Source of the DNA: Lachnospiraceae bacterium
GTDB taxonomy: Bacteria > Bacillota > Clostridia > Lachnospirales > Lachnospiraceae
Assembly: GCA_024692955.1 (NCBI GenBank)
Contig: JAILLW010000137.1
Location: 1 to 39,004, forward strand
Length of the DNA: 39,004 bases
Reading direction: 5' to 3'
This document shows, piece after piece, positions 1-7,425 of this stretch. The notes under the pieces are model-generated. The model had not been told where the DNA came from and made no database searches. It saw only the letters and a list, made by a program, of their open reading frames with translations. Numbering within the stretch: the first letter of the stretch is position 1; each line of letters opens with the position of its first letter. The translations under genes were made by a program, and so were the position numbers.

Positions 1-98
1 GTCGTATATGGGCTTTTTCCGTCGCCGTGGCTTACGTTGCCGGCAAGCATGTGTCGGGAACATATTGTCCGCGGACGGGCGCCGTCAGTACGTTTGGG

Positions 99-134
99 AA
101 AAAATGGACCGCTAACCCCGTCCCCGGGGGCCAT
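99..134 (-). repeat. Dispersed GC-rich motif, copy A
   Basis: Read on the minus strand this 36-bp segment begins ATGGCCCCCGGGGACGGGG and continues through a GGTCCATTTT stretch. A second copy with a few mismatches lies at 33832-33867. The core can form a CCCC/GGGG hairpin. It recalls GGGGACGG-type short repeats I have seen in clostridial intergenic DNA, but that is recollection only. The flanking DNA from 1 to 98 holds no gene I can support. Confidence 0.5.
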
Positions 135-150
135 CGGCCGCACCATAAGA

Positions 151-182
151 AAGGCGGAATCCCGTGCCGGAGATTCCGCCTT
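151..182. terminator. Hairpin terminator downstream of the purine permease
   Basis: Perfect 11-bp stem AAGGCGGAATC / GATTCCGCCTT around a 10-nt loop. On the minus strand it lies about 40 nt past the permease stop and is followed by TTTC. On the plus strand it is followed by TTTTCATTCATTT, so it could also stop transcription entering from the left edge. Confidence 0.7.
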
Positions 183-224
183 TTCATTCATTTCATAAGC
201 CCATTTTCGGGAATACGACTTTCC

Positions 225-1646
225 TTAAACCACCAGGAAGAACTTGATCAGGAAGATCACGGCAAGTACATAGGTAAGTACTGAGATCTCTTCCTTCTTT
301 CCGGTGAAGAGCTTGATCACTACATAGGAGATCAGGGCAAGACCGATGCCGTGTCCGATGGATCCGGATACCGGCATAGCGATCAGCATGATGAACACAG
401 GGACGGTCTGCGCGATATCTTCGAAGTTTACGTTCTTAAGGCCCGAAAGCATCAGGATCCCGACATAGATGAGCGCCGAGGAGGTTGCTGCCGCGGGAAT
501 GACTGCCGCGATGGGTGCGAGGAACATGCAGAGGAGGAAGACGATACCCGTTGTCAGGGCGGTCAGTCCCGTACGTCCGCCTGCTTCCACACCGGCTGCG
601 GACTCGATGAAGGTCGTTACGGTGGATGTACCGGTTACGGAGCCTACCATTGTTCCGATGGCGTCGGAGGTAAGGGCCTCTTTCATGTTCGGCATGTTGC
701 CCTTCTTGTCGACCATACCCGCACGGGACGCGGTACCTACCAGCGTTCCGATCGTATCGAACATGTCAATGATGCAGAAGGTAACGACCAGCGTGATCAC
801 GGTGAACCAGCCGATCCTGAAGAGATTCGCAAAGTTGAATTTAAAGAGCGTCGTGGACGCCATATCGGCAAAAGGCGGAACGAATCTGGCCCCCGCAAGG
901 GAAGCGAAGGGATTCGTATGAAGGAAGATCGCCTGACCGAGCCAGTAGATCACGGAAGCCACCAGCATTCCGAGGATTACGGCCGCTTTGATCCCGTAGT
1001 GAGCAAGGATGATGATCACGAAAAGACCGATGAACATCGTGACTACTGTGAGGATCATCTGAGCATAACTTCCGCCCATAGCGTCCTTCAGCATCTTCGG
1101 GGTAAGGGCTCCGAAGAAGTCGGCCATTACGAAATGCGCGTTGCCCTCAGCATCATAAACGCCCACGTTGGAGCCGAAGCCGATGTTCATCAGCATAAGA
1201 CCGATGGCAGGAGCGATACCGATCCGTACACCGAGAGGAATCGCATCCACGATCTTTTCACGGATATTGAAGATCGAGAGGATCAGGAAGATCACACCTT
1301 CGATCAGGATGATGCAGAGTGCTGCCTGGAAGGATTCCACATAGGAAAGTCCCGTGATCGCCACGATATTCGTGCAGACTACCGCAAAGAAACTGTTGAG
1401 TCCCATTCCGGGAGCCATGGCGAAGGGCTTGTTGGCCAGAAATGCCATGCAGAACGTACCGATGGCAGAGGCGATACAGGTGGCAAGGAATACCCCGTTC
1501 CACAGGGAAGATCCCACATCAAAGCCGGTGAGCAGGTTGGGGTTCAGGGCAATGATATAGGCCATTGTCATGAACGTGGTCAGTCCGGCCAGGATCTCTG
1601 TACGGACATCCGTGCCGTTTTCCTTCAGTTTGAACAGTTTTTCCAT
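225..1646 (-). CDS. NCS2-family purine (adenine/guanine/hypoxanthine) permease
   Basis: Proton-coupled uptake of purine bases across the cytoplasmic membrane, by membership of the AzgA/PbuG branch of the NCS2 family. The 473-aa product is almost entirely hydrophobic helices, with the family signature near the N-terminus (TEILAGLTTFMTMAYI) and a later TGTSTVTTFIESAAGVEAGG region of the substrate site (quoted here as one 20-residue block). I place the start at the ATG at 1646, 8 nt after AAGGAG; an in-frame ATG two codons earlier is too close to it, and a more upstream start reads through the binding site. It follows apt by 75 nt on the same strand, so imported adenine could be converted directly to AMP. 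No purine riboswitch is visible in that gap. Which base it prefers cannot be told from sequence. Confidence 0.9.
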   Translation of the reverse strand: MEKLFKLKENGTDVRTEILAGLTTFMTMAYIIALNPNLLTGFDVGSSLWNGVFLATCIASAIGTFCMAFLANKPFAMAPGMGLNSFFAVVCTNIVAITGLSYVESFQAALCIILIEGVIFLILSIFNIREKIVDAIPLGVRIGIAPAIGLMLMNIGFGSNVGVYDAEGNAHFVMADFFGALTPKMLKDAMGGSYAQMILTVVTMFIGLFVIIILAHYGIKAAVILGMLVASVIYWLGQAIFLHTNPFASLAGARFVPPFADMASTTLFKFNFANLFRIGWFTVITLVVTFCIIDMFDTIGTLVGTASRAGMVDKKGNMPNMKEALTSDAIGTMVGSVTGTSTVTTFIESAAGVEAGGRTGLTALTTGIVFLLCMFLAPIAAVIPAAATSSALIYVGILMLSGLKNVNFEDIAQTVPVFIMLIAMPVSGSIGHGIGLALISYVVIKLFTGKKEEISVLTYVLAVIFLIKFFLVV

Positions 1647-1721
1647 TTTCATTCTCCTTTTTTGGTTTTCTATCCAATCCCGCGACACCGCACGGGAAAA
1701 GCGACATATTCTCCGGGCGGA

Positions 1722-2246
1722 TCACTTGCCCTCATAGGTAATGACGGAAGCGATCTCGTAGCCGGAAAGCTTTTCTCTGCCCTTCAGTCCCGCAAGCTCC
1801 ATCAGGCAGATGATCTTTTCCACATTTCCGCCCAGCTGCTCTATGAGTCTGCAGGCCGCCTGAAGCGTGCCTCCGGTAGCGATGAGGTCATCCACGACCA
1901 CCGCCCTCTGGCCTTTTTGAATGGCATCCTTATGCATCTCCACGGTGGCCGTTCCGTATTCGAGTTCATACTCCTGGGAAATGGTCTCGCAGGGAAGCTT
2001 GCCCTTTTTCCGGACAAGGATCAGCGGCTTATGCAGGATATAGGCAAGCGGCGCGCCGAAGATAAAGCCTCTCGACTCGGCACCCACGATCACGTCAAAC
2101 TCGACTCCGTCAAGGAGCCTTAACAGTTCGTCGATCGCAAGTCTGAAACCATCCGCATCCTGCAAAACCGTGGTGATGTCACGGAATATGATCCCCTCCT
2201 CCGGAAAATCCGGAATACTTCTGACATAGTCCTCCAGTTTTTTCAT
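1722..2246 (-). CDS. apt: Adenine phosphoribosyltransferase
   Basis: Converts adenine and PRPP to AMP and pyrophosphate in the cytosol, the salvage route for adenine released from SAM by-products. The 174-aa length is normal for the family. The PRPP-binding loop is at residues 116-127 (VVVDDLIATGGT), and the N-terminal IPDFPEEGIIFRDITT block at 11-26 is typical of Apt. AAGGAGG precedes the ATG at good spacing. It sits 32 nt after the carboxypeptidase-like gene and 75 nt before the purine permease, so it is probably the fourth gene of the transcript that begins at the riboswitch near 4684, although an internal promoter for apt-permease is possible. Confidence 0.95.
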   Translation of the reverse strand: MKKLEDYVRSIPDFPEEGIIFRDITTVLQDADGFRLAIDELLRLLDGVEFDVIVGAESRGFIFGAPLAYILHKPLILVRKKGKLPCETISQEYELEYGTATVEMHKDAIQKGQRAVVVDDLIATGGTLQAACRLIEQLGGNVEKIICLMELAGLKGREKLSGYEIASVITYEGK

Positions 2247-2278
2247 ACTTCCTCCTTATATCCTGTTCCGTTTCGGAC

Positions 2279-3538
2279 TCAGCCGGCACTGCCGGTCTTT
2301 ATATTATAGCAAAGATGCGCCCAGCCGTCCCTGTTTTCTTCATAGATCCTCTGAAGATCTGCGGCCGGATAAGGGATAAGGCCCCTTCCGCAGGGAACGG
2401 TAATGCACTCTTTCTGGCAGGTCTCAAGCAGCCATTCCTCAAAGCTTCCCGCCGCATCACCGGCTCCCACCGGATTGCTTCCCCCGGTGTACCGGATATA
2501 ATAATCATGTTCCATATCAAGGGCATAGGAATAGATCAGAGCGGTCTCAACCTCGCTCATGGCGGAAGGACCTTTATAGCCCGCGTAATCGCTTTCCGCT
2601 TTATATGCGGACTCCTCCCAGAGACCGGCGAAGTTCCGGCTGATATCCACACCGTAGGCATTCGCGTTCCAGAGCTTCTGATAATCCTCAAAGCTGATCA
2701 TCTCCGGATTCTCGGAGAGTTTCACATTGAATTCCGGAATATCGTAATGATCGACCCAGCGGGCACCTTCTCCGTCGTCCCGGTATTCCAGATACCATTT
2801 GTCCTTTTCGTAGCATTCCTGCACGATCGCGGCGAACTCTTCATGATTCAGCGCCGAAGCGCCCAGCTGCGCGATGGTAACCCCGTCCGGATTGCCCATA
2901 AGGAGCACACGTACCGAGGTATTTTCAAAAAGCTCCGAAAAGGCGATCCCCTTGTAGCTTCCCACATTATAATAATATGCGTAATACTCCAGCATCTTCA
3001 TGACCATCAGGGTCGTCATATGCTCCGAGCCGTTGATGGAAGCCACAGCCATAATGTGATGCGGAGCGGAAACGCTGCCCAGCGTGATCGCGTAAAGATT
3101 CCGGTCGTCAAAGCTGGTCCCAACATAGGTGTACTGAAGGATCTCCGGATATTTCCCGCAGAGCGCGTACATATCCTCGCACATCATATCATAGGTATAC
3201 ATGCCGTTCTCCGCGCTGACAATGCAGTTCGCATCCGTAAGCTCCGGAAGCTCCGCGGCTGCCGTTTCTTCCGGATCCGACTCCCCGTTGAGGGCATGCT
3301 CCACGGCTTCTTCCCTGTCCCCCGTAATCGCCGTCGGCGTATACTGTGCGTGGCTGAGATCTTCAAGTGCCCCGGATTCCGCGGCAAGGGCCGTTTTTGC
3401 GCCCCTTCCCGTACCTTCTTTGGATGTTCCTTCCCCCCGGCGGCTCCTTGAGCCCGCAAAAAAGCCCGCAGCGAAACAGAGGACCGCGATCACCACGGCA
3501 CCCAGAAACACTACGGTTTTGCGAGATTTTTTATCCAT
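2279..3538 (-). CDS. M14 carboxypeptidase-like membrane-anchored protein, probably inactive
   Basis: About 419 aa: an N-terminal membrane anchor (residues 9-28), a low-complexity linker to about 100, then an extracellular domain following the M14 zinc carboxypeptidase pattern in order: INGSEHMTT (168-176), GNPDGV (215-220), GVDISRNF (296-303), SEVET (328-332), ITVPCG (379-384). Compared with the family consensus, the first zinc ligand (His of HxxE) is Asn169, with Glu172 kept; the expected second His region reads YIRYTGGS, without His; and the catalytic Glu of the TxExG-type motif is Pro382. I infer a pseudoenzyme, perhaps a binding protein. The start is uncertain: ATG at 3538 has no clear ribosome binding site, and a TTG two codons upstream is possible. 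It starts 12 nt after the ECF S gene and is likely translationally coupled. Confidence 0.75.
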   Translation of the reverse strand: MDKKSRKTVVFLGAVVIAVLCFAAGFFAGSRSRRGEGTSKEGTGRGAKTALAAESGALEDLSHAQYTPTAITGDREEAVEHALNGESDPEETAAAELPELTDANCIVSAENGMYTYDMMCEDMYALCGKYPEILQYTYVGTSFDDRNLYAITLGSVSAPHHIMAVASINGSEHMTTLMVMKMLEYYAYYYNVGSYKGIAFSELFENTSVRVLLMGNPDGVTIAQLGASALNHEEFAAIVQECYEKDKWYLEYRDDGEGARWVDHYDIPEFNVKLSENPEMISFEDYQKLWNANAYGVDISRNFAGLWEESAYKAESDYAGYKGPSAMSEVETALIYSYALDMEHDYYIRYTGGSNPVGAGDAAGSFEEWLLETCQKECITVPCGRGLIPYPAADLQRIYEENRDGWAHLCYNIKTGSAG

Positions 3539-3550
3539 AAGCAATTTGAT

Positions 3551-4075
3551 CTAAAGAGCTGTTCTGCCCGTCTCATAGAGCTGATTCAGTTTTTTCAGCG
3601 CCCGGTACAGCGGTTTTCCGAGGACCAGCATCACCGCGAAATTCGCGATGCAGTGCATGACGTCCCAGGGAAGTCCGGCTACGAAATAGGTCACCGCATA
3701 GGACCTGTCCACAAAGAGATAGAACGCCGAGAACAGTGCCCCGAAGATGAGTCCGAATCCGCCGGATACCACGGACCAGATAAGGAACTCCTCCCCCACG
3801 GCCTTTCGGAGAAGCAATACGATCGTAACCAGCAAAGGCCATACATACAGGTAACTTACCCACCAGGTGCCGAAGCCCCACTGGATCAGTTCGAAAAGAT
3901 TGAAGATCGTCACGGCCGCGAAAGTCTCCGCGCCGAAGACCAGCGTAAAGAGGATCGTGAGAAAGGTGACCAGCTCCACATTCGGGAGCCATTCCAGCGC
4001 CACCTTCACGATATAAAGGAGGGCGCTCATAAGCGCGATCCTTGTGATCCTCTTAATACCCAATCCGCTTACCAA
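3551..4075 (-). CDS. ECF transporter S component, probably corrinoid-specific
   Basis: Substrate-binding membrane subunit of an energy-coupling-factor importer; the shared EcfA/A'/T module is not in this window. The 174-aa protein has about six hydrophobic helices and the N-terminal KRITRIALMSALLYIVK pattern typical of S components, in which the AxxxA-like first helix contacts EcfT. Substrate is inferred from context: the gene is preceded by a cobalamin-type riboswitch and a DUF4430 protein, a domain related to the beta domain of transcobalamin. The reading frame begins with TTG overlapping the stop of the upstream gene (TTGGTAA), so translation is probably coupled; an internal TTG or the ATG about 16 codons later are alternatives. 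Confidence 0.85.
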   Translation of the reverse strand: MVSGLGIKRITRIALMSALLYIVKVALEWLPNVELVTFLTILFTLVFGAETFAAVTIFNLFELIQWGFGTWWVSYLYVWPLLVTIVLLLRKAVGEEFLIWSVVSGGFGLIFGALFSAFYLFVDRSYAVTYFVAGLPWDVMHCIANFAVMLVLGKPLYRALKKLNQLYETGRTAL

Positions 4076-4464
4076 CCCTGCACCAGAACGAGGGCGTAGC
4101 TGTCCCCGTCGGTCAAAGGCACTTCGTCGGCACCGGTCATGCTCGCCTGGCCGTTTACGTCAAGCCGCCACCAGTACTGGTTGTCAATATCTTCCAGCAT
4201 ATCCCTGTAGCCCTGGACATAGATGCCGTATTCGCTCTCCGAATAAACGAGTCCGTCTACCGTACGAAGATACTGTCCGAGGAACTCTTCCGAAGACTTC
4301 GCATTGATCGTCTCATTGAAGCCGTCGCGCTCGGAAGTGATGGTCAGGGTGAATTTCTTCGTCCCCGCCGAGCCTTTTGCCTTCATTAAAAAGGCAATAA
4401 TCCCTGCAGCCACCACGAGCACCGCAAAAACGGCCACGATGATGACCTTCGTCTTTTTGTTCAT
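4069..4464 (-). CDS. DUF4430 membrane-anchored protein (transcobalamin-like beta domain)
   Basis: A 131-aa protein with one N-terminal transmembrane helix (residues 7-27) and an extracellular domain of about 95 aa. The NQYWWRLDVNG segment followed by a GADEVPLTDGDSYALVL strand is the hallmark of DUF4430, which in eukaryotic intrinsic factor and transcobalamin forms the small cobalamin-contacting domain. Likely role: capture a corrinoid outside the membrane and hand it to the ECF S component encoded immediately downstream (7-nt overlap). AAGGAGG lies about 10 nt before the ATG. First gene after the riboswitch and its terminator, which supports cobalamin control. Ligand identity is an inference from family and context. 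Confidence 0.85.
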   Translation of the reverse strand: MNKKTKVIIVAVFAVLVVAAGIIAFLMKAKGSAGTKKFTLTITSERDGFNETINAKSSEEFLGQYLRTVDGLVYSESEYGIYVQGYRDMLEDIDNQYWWRLDVNGQASMTGADEVPLTDGDSYALVLVQGW

Positions 4465-4495
4465 GATTCAGTTGTCCTCCTTCATTCTTTCTTAC

Positions 4496-4548
4496 CAAAA
4501 AAGACGGAACCGCCGAAGGAAGTCTTAGGACTTGGTTTCATCCGTCCG
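4496..4548 (-). terminator. Expression-platform terminator of the cobalamin riboswitch
   Basis: On the minus strand GACGG plus AACC can pair with GGTT plus CCGTC, leaving a 4-nt bulge; the stem is followed directly by TTTTTT. It overlaps the 3' part of the riboswitch and lies just upstream of the DUF4430 ribosome binding site, as expected for ligand-dependent termination. Confidence 0.6.
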
Positions 4549-4684
4549 CCCCAGCCTTCTCATACCTTCCGGTACAATGACATAGTTCGGGGCGTCCGTC
4601 CGCCTTACCTCAGAGTAAGCTGTCAATGATTCTCACATTGTTCCTTTTTCTCCGGCGAAATCGGGAAGCGGCTTTCACCGCTCC
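4510..4684 (-). ncRNA. Cobalamin-type riboswitch
   Basis: On the minus strand, the leader of the DUF4430 gene matches the conserved core of cobalamin riboswitches: a CGGTG ... CGCCG stem, AAAAAGGAAC, then an ATGTGAGAATCATTGACAGC block followed by TTACTCTGA, corresponding to the family's GGGAA / GTGaAAaTC / aCaGCccc / CTGTgA elements. A downstream AAGTCCTAAGACTT segment takes the place of the last conserved AGnC/GAC hairpin. A promoter at 4691-4720 would start the RNA near 4684, at the first paired element. Boundaries are approximate; a covariance search would settle class and limits. Confidence 0.75.
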
Positions 4685-4690
4685 CCGAAA

Positions 4691-4720
4691 ATCTTAACAT
4701 ATTTGATAATCCGTGTCGAA
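4691..4720 (-). promoter_or_regulatory. Promoter of the cobalamin-controlled operon
   Basis: On the minus strand: -35 TTCGAC, 18-nt spacer, -10 TAAGAT with an extended TGT immediately upstream. The predicted start is about 4684, where the riboswitch begins. It lies in the short gap after the purC stop. Confidence 0.6.
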
Positions 4721-4736
4721 CACTACATCTAGTGGC

Positions 4737-5609
4737 TTAAGAAAGGCTTTTTCCCGTAATTAGTTCATATCCCTGAAGGTATTTTTCGATGGTCTTGTCC
4801 ACGATCTCCCCGGGAAGCGTCCAGTTGCAGTCCGGATTCGCCTTCAGATAATCCCTGGCGAACTGCTTGTCAAAGGAGGGCTCGCTTCTTCCGGGCTCGT
4901 AAAGATCGCTGGGCCAGAAGCGGGAGGAATCGGGAGTCAGCATTTCATCCCCGAGAACGACATTTCCGTTCTCATCCAGACCGAATTCAAATTTCGTATC
5001 CGCGATGATGATCCCCTTTGTCCGCGCATAGTCCGCGCACTTCTTATAGAGGGCAATGGTAAGGTCGCGGAGCTTTGACGCATATTCTTCGCCCTTTCCC
5101 GGATAGAGTTTTTCGAGATATTCCACACTCTTTTCATAGGAGATATTCTCGTCGTGGTCTCCGATCTCCGCTTTCGTGGAGGGGGTGTAGATGGGCTCCG
5201 GAAGTTTGTCGGATTCCCGAAGGCCCTCCGGAAGACGGATCCCGCATACCGTACCGTCCTTCTGATAGCTTGCCCAGCCGGATCCCGTGATGTAGCCCCG
5301 GACAATGCATTCCACGGGGAGCATGTTCAGTTTCTTTACCAGCATGCTCCTTCCTTCGAACTTCTCATTCCGGAAGAATTCCGGCATATCGGCCACATCC
5401 GTGCTGATCATATGGTTCGGGACGATGTCTTCTGTCATATGAAACCAGAATTCCGACATACGGTTAAGGACCTTTCCCTTGTTCGTTACGGTGTTGTTCA
5501 GGATCACGTCGAAGCAGCTGATCCGGTCCGTCGCAACGAGGATCAGATTGTCGCCGGTGTCGTAGATCTCGCGGACTTTTCCTTCTTTTACGGGTTTGAA
5601 TTCCTGCAT
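4737..5609 (-). CDS. purC: Phosphoribosylaminoimidazole-succinocarboxamide (SAICAR) synthase
   Basis: Joins CAIR and aspartate with ATP hydrolysis to give SAICAR in de novo purine synthesis (cytosol). The 290-aa length is normal for the longer form of the family. Visible motifs: GKVREIYD (9-16), VECIVRGYITGSGW in the middle, an IGDHDENIS segment, IIADTKFEFG and GDEMLTPDSSRFW toward the C-terminus, all of the ATP/substrate site. AGAAGGAG precedes the ATG. It stands alone rather than in a pur operon; the next gene upstream on the same strand is the ABC importer, separated by a 366-nt gap filled by a dispersed repeat. Its promoter must lie in or next to that repeat; I could not pick a convincing one. 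Confidence 0.95.
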   Translation of the reverse strand: MQEFKPVKEGKVREIYDTGDNLILVATDRISCFDVILNNTVTNKGKVLNRMSEFWFHMTEDIVPNHMISTDVADMPEFFRNEKFEGRSMLVKKLNMLPVECIVRGYITGSGWASYQKDGTVCGIRLPEGLRESDKLPEPIYTPSTKAEIGDHDENISYEKSVEYLEKLYPGKGEEYASKLRDLTIALYKKCADYARTKGIIIADTKFEFGLDENGNVVLGDEMLTPDSSRFWPSDLYEPGRSEPSFDKQFARDYLKANPDCNWTLPGEIVDKTIEKYLQGYELITGKSLS

Positions 5610-5671
5610 GGTTTTTCTCCTTCTATTTTGTGCCGGATGCGGTGCCTTCCGGATATTTGGTATAGAAATAA

Positions 5672-5908
5672 CGGCGGAGCATTCGGTGAATCCCCCGCCT
5701 CATGGGAGACGGGGCTGTCGGTTTCTAAGCGCAACGGCGCATTATCGGAACCGGACGGGTCGCTCTCACGGGCATCCATGCCCGGTGATCGCTCGGAAGC
5801 ACATCCGTGTGCTTCCGACCCTGTCTTACTGCGTTGCGCCAAGAACCCGACCGCGCACGGCGCTCGCCCCGCTCCAAAGTCGGCTTGGGGATTCCCGAAT
5901 GCCCGCCG
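5672..5908 (+). repeat. Dispersed palindromic element, copy 1 (237 bp)
   Basis: Ends are imperfect inverted repeats: CGGCGGAGCATTCGGTGAA on the left, and the complement of TTCCCGAATGCCCGCCG on the right. Inside is a nested fold: an outer inverted repeat built from GGTTTCTAAGCGCAACGGC and GCGTTGCGCCAAGAACCCGA, then hairpins GGGCAT/ATGCCC and GGAAGCACA/TGTGCTTCC. The left edge also carries the CCCCGCCTC hairpin, here with a mismatch (GAGACGGGG). It fills the purC upstream gap. No protein is convincingly encoded; short frames through it only mirror the GC-rich sequence. Further copies lie at 27535-27833 and 32266-32606. Confidence 0.85.
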
Positions 5909-5932
5909 GTAATCGTTCATGAACTATCCTGT

Positions 5933-5985
5933 CCCGGTCACATACGTTGCGCCGGGAAACCGGCCGCGTGCGGCGCTACGCCGTA
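5933..5985 (+). repeat. Degenerate fragment of the dispersed element
   Basis: The segment ACGTTGCGCCGGGAAACCGG followed by CCGCGTGCGGCGC aligns with the GCGTTGCGCCAAGAAACCGA / CCGCGCACGGCGC part of the full copies, with scattered mismatches. It overlaps the last codons and stop of the ABC ATPase gene. It looks like a decayed older copy next to copy 1. Confidence 0.5.
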
Positions 5986-6740
5986 AATTTTCCCATAAAC
6001 TCGCGGAGCCTTGCGTTTTCGGAAGAGAAAAGCTCCTCCGGTGTGCCTTCCGCCTGAATGCCGCCCTGCTCCATAAAGATGATGCGGTCGGAAACCTCGC
6101 GGGCAAACTGCATCTCATGGGTCACGATGATCATGGTCATATGCTCGGACGCAAGCCGGCGGATGACCTTCAGTACCTCCGCGGTAAGCTCCGGGTCAAG
6201 GGCCGAGGTCGGCTCGTCGAAAAAGAGGATATCCGGCTGCATGGCAAGAGCCCGCGCGATGGATACGCGCTGCTGCTGCCCGCCGGAAAGGCTTCCGGGA
6301 TAGGCATCCTTTTTGTCGGTAAGCCCCAGCCGGCCGAGGAGATCCTCCGCCCGGCGGTATGCCTCCTCCTTCGATATCCCTTCCGTCAGCATCGGCGGTT
6401 CCGTAATATTCTTCATAACCGAATAATGCGGAAAGAGATTGAAATTCTGAAACACCAGTCCGAATCTCCGGCGTATCATCTTAAGGTCCTTTTTGGAAGC
6501 GTAGACCATGGCGCCGCTCTCATCCGTCGCAGCCACATCCCCGTGATAGATCAGGGTTCCTCCGTCCATCCGCTCAAGGAGCGTGGCGCACCTTAAGAGA
6601 GTCGATTTTCCGGAACCGGAAGGTCCGATCACGGACAGCACCTCCCCCCTTTTCACCGTAAGAGAGATGTCCTTAAGGACTTCGGTCCCGTCGAAGGATT
6701 TACGCATATTCCGGATTGTAAGCAGTGTCTCCTGTCCCAT
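5976..6740 (-). CDS. Polar amino-acid ABC transporter ATPase (GlnQ type)
   Basis: Cytoplasmic ATPase that powers an amino-acid importer. 254 aa, normal for GlnQ/ArtP-type proteins. Walker [10 protein letters not shown] at 39-47, Q-loop around 98 ([10 protein letters not shown]), signature LSGGQQQR at 151-158, Walker B ILFFDEP at 171-177, and a switch His in IIVTHEM. It lies 4 nt after the permease gene, with a poor ribosome binding site, so translation is probably coupled. The stop codon sits in a degenerate repeat fragment, so the extreme C-terminus may have been altered by insertion. Substrate (polar amino acid, possibly cystine or glutamine) cannot be fixed from sequence. Confidence 0.93.
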   Translation of the reverse strand: MGQETLLTIRNMRKSFDGTEVLKDISLTVKRGEVLSVIGPSGSGKSTLLRCATLLERMDGGTLIYHGDVAATDESGAMVYASKKDLKMIRRRFGLVFQNFNLFPHYSVMKNITEPPMLTEGISKEEAYRRAEDLLGRLGLTDKKDAYPGSLSGGQQQRVSIARALAMQPDILFFDEPTSALDPELTAEVLKVIRRLASEHMTMIIVTHEMQFAREVSDRIIFMEQGGIQAEGTPEELFSSENARLREFMGKFTA

Positions 6741-6744
6741 GGCT

Positions 6745-7392
6745 TTACCGATAATAATCCAGTTTCTTTTCGAAGCGCTCCATCACGAAGGCCACGATGA
6801 AGTTAAATACATAATAAAAGATACCCGCCACCATCAGGGGCCCTATGGAGGCTTCCTTGGCCGCGATCTGCTTTGCGATGGTGAACATCTCCGCCTGAGC
6901 GAGAACGAAGGAAAGGGAGGTATCCTTTACCAGCGTGATCGTCTCATTCGTGATGGACGGGAGCACGGTCTTTATCACCTGCGGAAGAATGATGCGGAAG
7001 AAGGTCTGTGCCCTGGAGTATCCGAGGACCTCCGCCGCCTCATACTGTCCCTTCGGCATGGATTCGATCCCGCCGCGGTAGATCTCGGCGAAATACGCCG
7101 CGTAGTTCACGGAAAAGGCGATGATGATCGCCGGGAAGCGGTAGCCCCCGATGGAAACGCCGAACACATAGTAGGGTGCAAAATAGACCACGATCAGCTG
7201 GAGCATAAGAGGTGTCCCCCGCATGATCGAGATATAGATCTTGGTCAGTGAGCTCACGATCCGGTTTCTTGACATCCGTCCGAAGGCGACGAGCAGACCA
7301 AGCGGCAGAGAAAAGAGCAGCGTCAGCAGGAAGATTCCCACTGACACCGCCATTCCGTTTCCAAGTTGTTTCAGCATTACCGCTAAACTCAT
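6745..7392 (-). CDS. Amino-acid ABC transporter permease (HisM/GlnP type)
   Basis: Membrane subunit of the same importer, 215 aa with about five hydrophobic helices. It contains the GTPLMLQL segment and the EAA-like loop [20 protein letters not shown] that docks on the ATPase, both typical of the polar amino-acid uptake family. Gap of 33 nt from the substrate-binding protein gene and 4 nt to the ATPase gene: a standard three-gene operon. The ribosome binding site is weak (CCGGAA about 10 nt before ATG). Confidence 0.93.
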   Translation of the reverse strand: MSLAVMLKQLGNGMAVSVGIFLLTLLFSLPLGLLVAFGRMSRNRIVSSLTKIYISIMRGTPLMLQLIVVYFAPYYVFGVSIGGYRFPAIIIAFSVNYAAYFAEIYRGGIESMPKGQYEAAEVLGYSRAQTFFRIILPQVIKTVLPSITNETITLVKDTSLSFVLAQAEMFTIAKQIAAKEASIGPLMVAGIFYYVFNFIVAFVMERFEKKLDYYR

Positions 7393-7425
7393 ATCACATT
7401 GTTCCGGGGTGAGGGCTGTTTACGT

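Noticed and set aside
1647-1721. Purine riboswitch before the permease
   Set aside because: The 75-nt gap is too short and has none of the conserved purine aptamer loops.
351-2123. Long open frame (590 codons) on the plus strand opposite the purine permease and apt
   Set aside because: Antisense shadow of two clear genes in GC-rich DNA; His/Asp/Arg-rich, low-complexity translation and no ribosome site.
5710-5912. Short open frames inside the dispersed element copies
   Set aside because: Open in several frames at once, no ribosome sites, and differences between copies do not preserve protein sequence.
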